From the NCBI RefSeq assembly GCF_002865645.1, contig NW_020194588.1, positions 372,001-436,000 of the forward strand: a DNA stretch of 64,000 nt. The letters run 5' to 3'. Under the pieces are notes generated by a model. The model saw nothing but the letters and a program-made list of their open reading frames with translations, did no database searches and was not told the DNA's origin. Below are positions 57,354-64,000 of this stretch, one piece after another. The stretch comes from Hyaloscypha bicolor E (Eukaryota > Ascomycota > Leotiomycetes > Helotiales > Hyaloscyphaceae). Each line of letters opens with the position of its first letter. The stretch's first letter is position 1. The translations under genes and the position numbers were made by a program.

Positions 57354-58910
57354 TTACTTTTCCTTTTATAATAAGCTTATTCTCGAGCTTTATAAAAGCT
57401 ATTAATCTATCTAATTTCATATTATACTTCTTTCTAAAATAAAACTAGTATTTCGAATATAGATATTATATATAAAAGACTAGTATCTTTATTATATAAC
57501 TTAGAAAGATTTATTATTATTTTTATATAGTTCTAGACAAGTATTATTTTTTATATAATCTAGCTAGTATTGCAGGTTTTATAAAAGTTCTAATATATTA
57601 ATATTATTATTATAGAAACTTTATAAAACCAGGAGGCTATTATTTAATACTAAAGCTAAATACTATACTAGATCTTTATTCTAACTAACTTACTAAATTC
57701 TATACTTTAGCTTATTTCTTACTAGCTTAACTATAATAATCCGTTTAATACTATACTTTTATTTACTATTCTCTAATATTAATAGAAATAGTTCCGGATT
57801 TGCTTAATCTAGTAAAGAATTCTGGGAGTCTTTTTATAGTTTCTCTATATAGAAAACTAGATATATTTTTATAGTTTCTGGTAGCTTTAGGAGAAATAAA
57901 TAGCTATATTATTCCAGAATCTCAAATAGGCCCTCTATTTAGTTTTCTAGTTTCCGGCTCGAATAATTAGATTTCTAGTATTTTATAATAATCTCTATTT
58001 TATTTCCGACTTTGAAATTAATTAGATAGTAGTATTTATTAGCTTATACTATATATTATTCCTATACTTGTTTTATATAGCCTTAGGTAAATTACTATAA
58101 TTTATATAATTAATTTACTAATACTTTAGCTTTATTTCTATTTAGCTTCTCTTTTAGTAAGTTAGCTTTAATAGAAGAGTTCTAGTCTAGAGAGATACGA
58201 GGCTTATAGCCTTTTTTAGTTATAAATAGGGACTAGCTAATAGTTTTATACTAAAGAAAGGCTTATTAATAATTAATTATAGTAATTTATTTATTCTAGT
58301 TATTCTAGTAATAGTTAATATATAAATATAATCTCTAATTAAAATACTAATTAATAATCTCTATTTATTTGTCTATTTAGAGGTAATTAGCTATTAAGAG
58401 CTTGAGCTTTATATTAATTCTTGTATAGAATTCACTTTAAAAATCAGATATAAATTAGAATTCTCGATTTAATATAATTATTTCTGGAATATCTATTTAG
58501 TATATTATATAGAATAAAAATAGAGGTACTAGCTATTTAGCTATAATTATATCTTGTATAGAAATCGTAATTAGGTACTTGGATAAGTAATTTATAAATA
58601 TAGTAATTATATTATAGCCCGATTTGCTTTCTAAATAGTTCTTAAAGTTTATAGTAATATATTACTAGAGGTAATTAGAAATTAGAAAGAGATAAAGCAA
58701 ATTAGGCTTCTTATCTCTAGATATATATAATCTCTTATAAGTATAGTAATTACTATAGTATTAATTAATATTCTTACCTATAAATAGCTAGTAATATTAC
58801 TTCTTTAATAGTTAATAGAGCTTTATATATTCAGGATATCCAGAAAAAGATTTATTATATATTTTATAGATTAGAATAGTTAATAAAAGTAGTCCGAGGG
58901 CTATTTTATT

Positions 58911-59196
58911 TTCTATAATATAAAGTCTTCTATAATATAAAGTCTTCTATAATATAAAGTCTTCTATAATATAAAGTCTTCTATAATATAAAGTCTTCTA
59001 TAATATAAAGTCTTCTATAATATAAAGTCTTCTATAATATAAAGTCTTCTATAATATAAAGTCTTCTATAATATAAAGTCTTCTATAATATAAAGTCTTC
59101 TATAATATAAAGTCTTCTATAATATAAAGTCTTCTATAATATAAAGTCTTCTATAATATAAAGTCTTCTATAATATAAAGTCTTCTATAATATAAA
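58911..59196 (+). repeat. 17-bp perfect minisatellite, 16.8 copies
   Basis: The unit TTCTATAATATAAAGTC repeats without any mismatch I can see over 286 bp, inside the RIP-mutated 3' half of D2. Confidence 0.97.
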
Positions 59197-60329
59197 AAGA
59201 GGCTATCTTATAGTATTTAGATATTACTTTTAGCTTAAGCTATTATATATAGCTTCTCTAGATCCGGTAATATATAATTATCCTATAGGATCTTATTTAT
59301 AAGTTATAAACTACTATATTCGATAGGAGCTTCTAATAATACTTCTATAGGGGCTATTATAATAGAGTTTATTAGTAAAACTTTTAAGAGAATATCTTCT
59401 TTCAGGGAAATTATATCTCTAATAAAGATATTCTTTTCTGAAAAGTCTTTAGTATATACTTGGTTTTTAGGGCCGAATTTCGAATTAAGTAAGCCGACTT
59501 TATATAGTATTACTATAAGCTACAAATTATAGATAATCTCTGAATTAATTTTATCTTTAGGAAGAAGTACTTGGGTTTATATCTTCTTTTTAATCTGGCC
59601 TTAAATATCTACTTGGTTCTATTTTTATAATAAAGTATTTATTTACTTATTTAATTTTCTAGAATAATATATAAGTTTAAAATAATAGTAGAATAAGAGC
59701 TTAGCCTATTTAACTTATTAAGAAAAGAGCTTTTTAGTAGTTATAAAGTATTTTAAGGTATAGTAATTAGAATAGACCTTAAAGAAAGTATTCTAAAAGC
59801 CTTCTAGCTTAGCTTTCTATTTCTCTAGTACTTATACTATAGCAAGTATCTCTTTATTATATATATTATAATTGAGTTTTACTAGAAGTATAGTTTTGGA
59901 AAAATAAACTATAGAATATTAAAGGCCTGTTTCTGGGTCTTATTAAAAGAATAGGCTAGTAACTACTTCTTTAGATATATTTATTTCTATTATTATAGGC
60001 AGATCTAAATTATAGTATTATAGAACTAGAATAGAAATTATAGCTTTCTTTAGGCAAATAAAAGCCTTTTAATATTACTCGAACTATTTAAAAGAAATAC
60101 CCTTTTTTATAAATAAAATAAGAGATCTAGTAATTTATTTATATTCTCTAATAAAGTATTTATAAAAGTTATAAAAGCCAAGAAAGAACTATATATCCTT
60201 AATTATCTTTAGGAATTACTAGTTATATATTACTTCGACTTTATTAGAATCTACTTTAATACTAGATATAGAAATAATAAAGCCCAAGTATTTTATATTT
60301 ATAACTTTAAATTCCGATTTCTTAATATT

Positions 60330-60640
60330 TATTTAAAGACTAGTAAGATATAAATAGTCTAGTACTTTTTATATATACTATTTATATTCTATTAGATCTT
60401 CTAAATAAATAAGAATATTATTAAGATATATTATATAAAAGTTATTTAGATATTTAAAAAGTATATTATATTTATATATTTTATAATAGATATAAAATAT
60501 TATTAGCTTCTAAAAGTCCGGGTCTATAGCTATATAATAGAAAGCTTAATAGATATCTAATTTAGTATAGATCTTGGCCTTAAATAATTAATTTAAAGTC
60601 TTATTAATAAGTAAAAGGAAATATTAATTCTTTTAAATAA
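60330..60640 (-). pseudogene. Reverse transcriptase core of element D2
   Basis: Minus-strand 60,428-60,402 reads YLNNILIYL followed by EDLIE, preceded by NFYII, i.e. FYIVYLDDILIYSEDLTE with Asp-Asp to Asn-Asn and Ser to Leu (TCA to TTA). These are the RIP-type changes. Inactive. Confidence 0.85.
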
Positions 60641-62149
60641 TATTATTTAGATAGTAGAAATTAATATAAAAATATAAATCTCTATTTGCTTTTTTTATAA
60701 AAAGAATTAGTAAAGTAAAGAGAACCTAACTAGCTTAAATAAAGCCCTTAGCTAGATTATTTTTTAAGAAATACTTAATTTCTAGAAGCTCTTAAATAAA
60801 CTATTACCGGAGGAGTTAATATCTAATATTCTCGATTCTCTTTAGGTCTTTAATCTAAATCTTATAATTATATAATTTATAGAGAAAAAGAGTATTAGAT
60901 TTTTTTTTAGAGGAAATAGAAATATATTTCTTGAATTTTAGAGGTAATATCTTCTATAGCTACTAAAGCTCTATTTTTGCCGGTTATTAATTCTCTAGGC
61001 TAGGAATAGCTTCTTTTTCTCGAGCTTTAAGCTCTTTATTAATCTTATAAATAGAGATTTAACTAATAATATTATTTTCTTTTTTAGTTATATAGTTAAA
61101 TACTATAGAAATAAGAATAGCTAGATCTAATATTCGCTTTTTATTAAGGACCTCTTTCTGCTTTTTTAGCTTTTACTTAGATATTATATTTTAATTAGGT
61201 TATAGAAGCTTCTTTTCTATAGTCTTATATAATTTCTTCTAATTAGTCTAAAAAAAGAAAAACTACTTAAAAATAGAAGATTTCTAGAAATATCTTATAA
61301 TAGAATCTTATTAATTAGTATTCTTTTAATATTTCTTATTAGGTTACTTCTTTAGCTATTATTATAAAGTACTAATAATATAACCGAATTATATAGATTT
61401 AGGCTTGTTTTTTTTTAGTTATATAAGTCTATATTTTCTATAGTTAACTAGAATATTAATATATACTATTTATTTTCTACTAAGAATAATATTATAATTT
61501 TTAAAGTTTAGAATAATTATAGGTATATTAATACTTTATTTATTAATTAAAAGTAAGACGACTATATATTTCTTAGTAAACTTAGCTAGCTTTCTATTAA
61601 AACTATATATAGTATAGGATAAGGGAAGAGGTTATAGTTTTATTCCTAAGAATTACTCTATAAACTAAGTAAGCTTTATATTAATAAAAATATAACTATT
61701 AGCTCTAGTATTAATAAAAGAAAAAGACCTAATTCCTAATTCATTTATATTAATAATATAGAATATTATAAAAATATCTTCTTCTATTAGATAAGTTAAA
61801 TTAATCTTTATTAAATTTATATTATAAGCTTCTAAAATAGAAACTTTCTTTAGAAATACTCGTTTTCCGGTTCTATATTAGAATTAAAGCTCGAATTCCT
61901 CGAATACTTTACTAGAATAGTATATTCTAATAAAATAGGAACTAAGTCTGGCTTAATTCTAGAAAGAGCTATTTTAGTTTCCTTATTATATAGAACCGGA
62001 TAGTATCTAATATAGTAGCCAAACTTGTTATTGTTATAGTATTTAATAGTTAAGAGATCTTTAGTCTTTATAGAATATTATTTATATTTATAAGGAAATA
62101 TATACTTAATAAGAGTAATTAATATAGGCTCTTTGAGTTCTTTCTTAGA

Positions 62150-63080
62150 AATATATTTCTTAGAAGTATACGGGAATATAGTATTAGAAGTAAACTTGAT
62201 TAGAATAGCTCCTGTTTTCTTATATTTCTTAGTTTTCTTATATATAGCCTTAATTTATTAATTATTAGTAATATAGTACTAAGTAAAGCAAGTAATATTA
62301 ATAGAGGAATTATTATAGTATATATATACTAATTCCTGAAGCTTTAATAAAAGCTTCTTATTTAGTTTATATTTAATATTTTAAAAACTAATACTGCCTT
62401 CTATAGATAGTTATAAAAAGAAAGTATAGAACTCCTAAAATATTTAACTAGAGTTTAAAACTTGCTAAAGTTATAATAAGTATTCTATATTTTATTAGAG
62501 TTAGAATATAGCTTCTTTAGATAGGAATAGAATTCTAAGAGCTAATAGTACTAATTCGGACTATTTTTATTTATATAAGAATTAGTTAGGGCAAGAGTAT
62601 TACTAGTAAATCTATTAGAAATATAAATAATCTTGAGATTCTTTAAGAAATACAAATTAGTATTTTCTTATAACTTGTTCTTAATCTAAACTAGCTAGTT
62701 ATTAAAGATAATATAATATCTAGTAAAGAGAGTTAGATCTGGGAGCTTAGTAACTCTAGTATCTCTAAAAGAAATATAAGATATAGGGGATCCTGAACGG
62801 AAATAAGCGGGAAATAGTTCGGAATTCTTTTAAGAGGAATTCGGAGTAACCGGGACTATAGAAATAGTAGGAGCGGATAGAGCAGAAATAGCTAGAGCTA
62901 CTATAAGCCAATCTACTATAGCCATATAGTATTTAATATTATTCTTGAATTTAGTATTATAGAGTTTAGTATTCTTAAAAAGGCCTTTAGTATCTTTATA
63001 GCTTGTCTTATATAAAATAGTCTTTTTGAGATTCTTCCGGTAACTAGTAATAATCAAATTAATATTAAAAAGCAAGTAGT
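62150..63080 (-). pseudogene. gag of element D2
   Basis: The minus frame is open at 63,075-62,830 and continues through stops: SALSAPTISIVPVTPNSS, then GSPISYISFRDTRVTKLPDL, ENTNLYFLKNLKIIYISNRF, NTLALTNSYI, then a helical capsid-like part (LLEFYSYLKEAIF, FQEFYTFFL). This matches the usual fungal gypsy gag plan LPDPPLFxD..DWxxKxxxKL...R..Y. It is one of the least damaged coding stretches of the AT-rich DNA. Confidence 0.7.
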
Positions 63081-63710
63081 TAGCTTCCTTAGTCCATTTA
63101 TATAGTTCTTTGATAGTAATAAGCTAATTGGTATATAGGAGCTTTTTAATAAAAGGAGAAGCCTCTTTCTTTATAGATTTGTCTAAAAAACCTCTAGAAA
63201 TATTAATAGGATATTTAGTTCGAAAAGGGCCCCTAATAAAATAACCTGAACTAATAGGAGCCTTAAAAGAAGTTAATATTATTCCGGATTATATAATATT
63301 CTGGAAAGTTAACCTATTATACTTTTCTTCTATTATATTCTCTCTAGTAGTCTTATTACTAATATATATATAGGGCCTATAAAATTATAGGATAGAACTT
63401 GAAAATAGTAGTTAGGTTACTAGCCTATAGATACCTATTATTCTAGGACTTAATTAAAGAATAGTCTTTATTTGAGGTTCTTTAATTTTCGGGTTTTCGG
63501 AAGAATTTCTAATATATTACTAATATATCTTTATAAAAATATAAATACCTGATTTCTCTAAGAGTTCTAAAGCTTTTTGCTTTTATTATTCTGAAGTCTA
63601 TATTCGTATTTCTGAAGTTCTATTATCTTAGTAGTACCTATATTTCTAATAGTTCTAAATTAGTTTATTTGAAATCCTTTATAGAATTAAAAAAAGAAAG
63701 CTTTAAATAC

Positions 63711-63984
63711 TATTACAGGTATAGTATTTAGGGCTTAGAAAGCAAGATAGAAGATCTCTTATAAAGACAATTCAAAGCTAAGGAAGGGAAAACTAGAATA
63801 TAGGAGACTATAAGGAAGTATATATATCCTATAATATACTAGTCCCAAAGGGGCTTAGCCTTCTAAATATTTCTAGTATATTTCAAATATACTTTTCTAG
63901 TAAGGCAGCCATATTATATATATCTAGAAGGTATCTAATATCTAATAAGGTATTTCAGATATCGGGTATCTGGGAATTATAATA
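63711..63984 (-). repeat. 5' LTR of element D2 (274 bp)
   Basis: Partner of 57,080-57,353, followed by the TTAGC duplication. Relic D presumably continues beyond the window end. Confidence 0.9.
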
Positions 63985-64000
63985 TTAGCTCTTTATAGCC

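Larger units (their letters stand above)
57080..63984 (-). mobile_element. Complete Ty3/gypsy element D2, 6.9 kb, minus strand
   Basis: 274-bp LTRs at 57,080-57,353 and 63,711-63,984 are flanked by TTAGC (57,075-57,079 and 63,985-63,989). On the minus strand the LTR reads TATTATAATTCCCAG...CTGTAATA, a RIP-altered TG...CA. The order is gag (about 63,080-62,150), protease region, RT (about 60,400), RNase H and integrase to the left, with a 17-bp minisatellite at 58,911-59,196. It is inserted into relic D. All coding is RIP-dead. Confidence 0.9.

Noticed and set aside
58911..59196. CRISPR-like regularly spaced repeats
   Set aside because: Units are directly adjacent without unique spacers and the genome is fungal; it is a minisatellite.

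Overview
This window looks like a chromosomal segment of a filamentous ascomycete (Pezizomycotina) with sharply two-part base composition. About 90% is extremely AT-rich and almost free of CA/TG dinucleotides, with stop codons in every frame. Retrotransposon motifs are still readable in it if TAG/TAA/TGA are read as former Trp/Gln and Tyr/Asn as former Cys/His/Asp codons. That is the footprint of repeat-induced point mutation (RIP). Set into it are three islands of ordinary composition (about 4.63-7.42 kb, 16.84-21.65 kb and 49.0-50.28 kb). The two recognisable gene families, a fungal NACHT-ankyrin NLR and a fungal integral membrane family (DUF7703-like), point to Pezizomycotina. The species cannot be told from this sequence.

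Layout. 1-4.63 kb: minus-strand Ty3/gypsy relic. 4.58-6.80 kb: NACHT-ankyrin NLR gene (minus) with a one-base frameshift, ending at the AT-rich border. 7,293-16,971: a 9.68-kb element with 129-bp terminal inverted repeats (TIRs) and 7-bp direct repeats. It holds a RIP-killed Clr5/integrase-type transposase and at least two other long degraded frames, and is the best candidate here for something undescribed. 17.0-21.65 kb: island with two coding relics, one intact spliced membrane-protein gene (381 aa) and a MITE. 21.7-47 kb: a nest of at least four elements. Element C (unknown ORF) is split by LTR retrotransposon B (22,136-44,282, TSD TTATC). B has LTR retrotransposon A (22,320-35,492, 13.2 kb) inside its 5' LTR and a Tc1/mariner copy (39,871-41,861) inside its integrase. 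47-49 kb: AT-rich relic DNA with an LTR-like promoter patch. 49.0-50.28 kb: island with a degenerate ~190-200-bp repeat carrying poly-G/GATAGTA modules. 50.3-64 kb: a probable copia-like gag relic, a gypsy relic (D), and a complete gypsy element D2 (57,080-63,984, 274-bp LTRs, TSD TTAGC) carrying a perfect 17-bp minisatellite.

Only the membrane-protein gene looks intact. The NLR gene is probably broken. All transposon genes are dead copies. Coordinates of degraded transposon ORFs are approximate, because they were traced through stops and occasional frame changes by eye.
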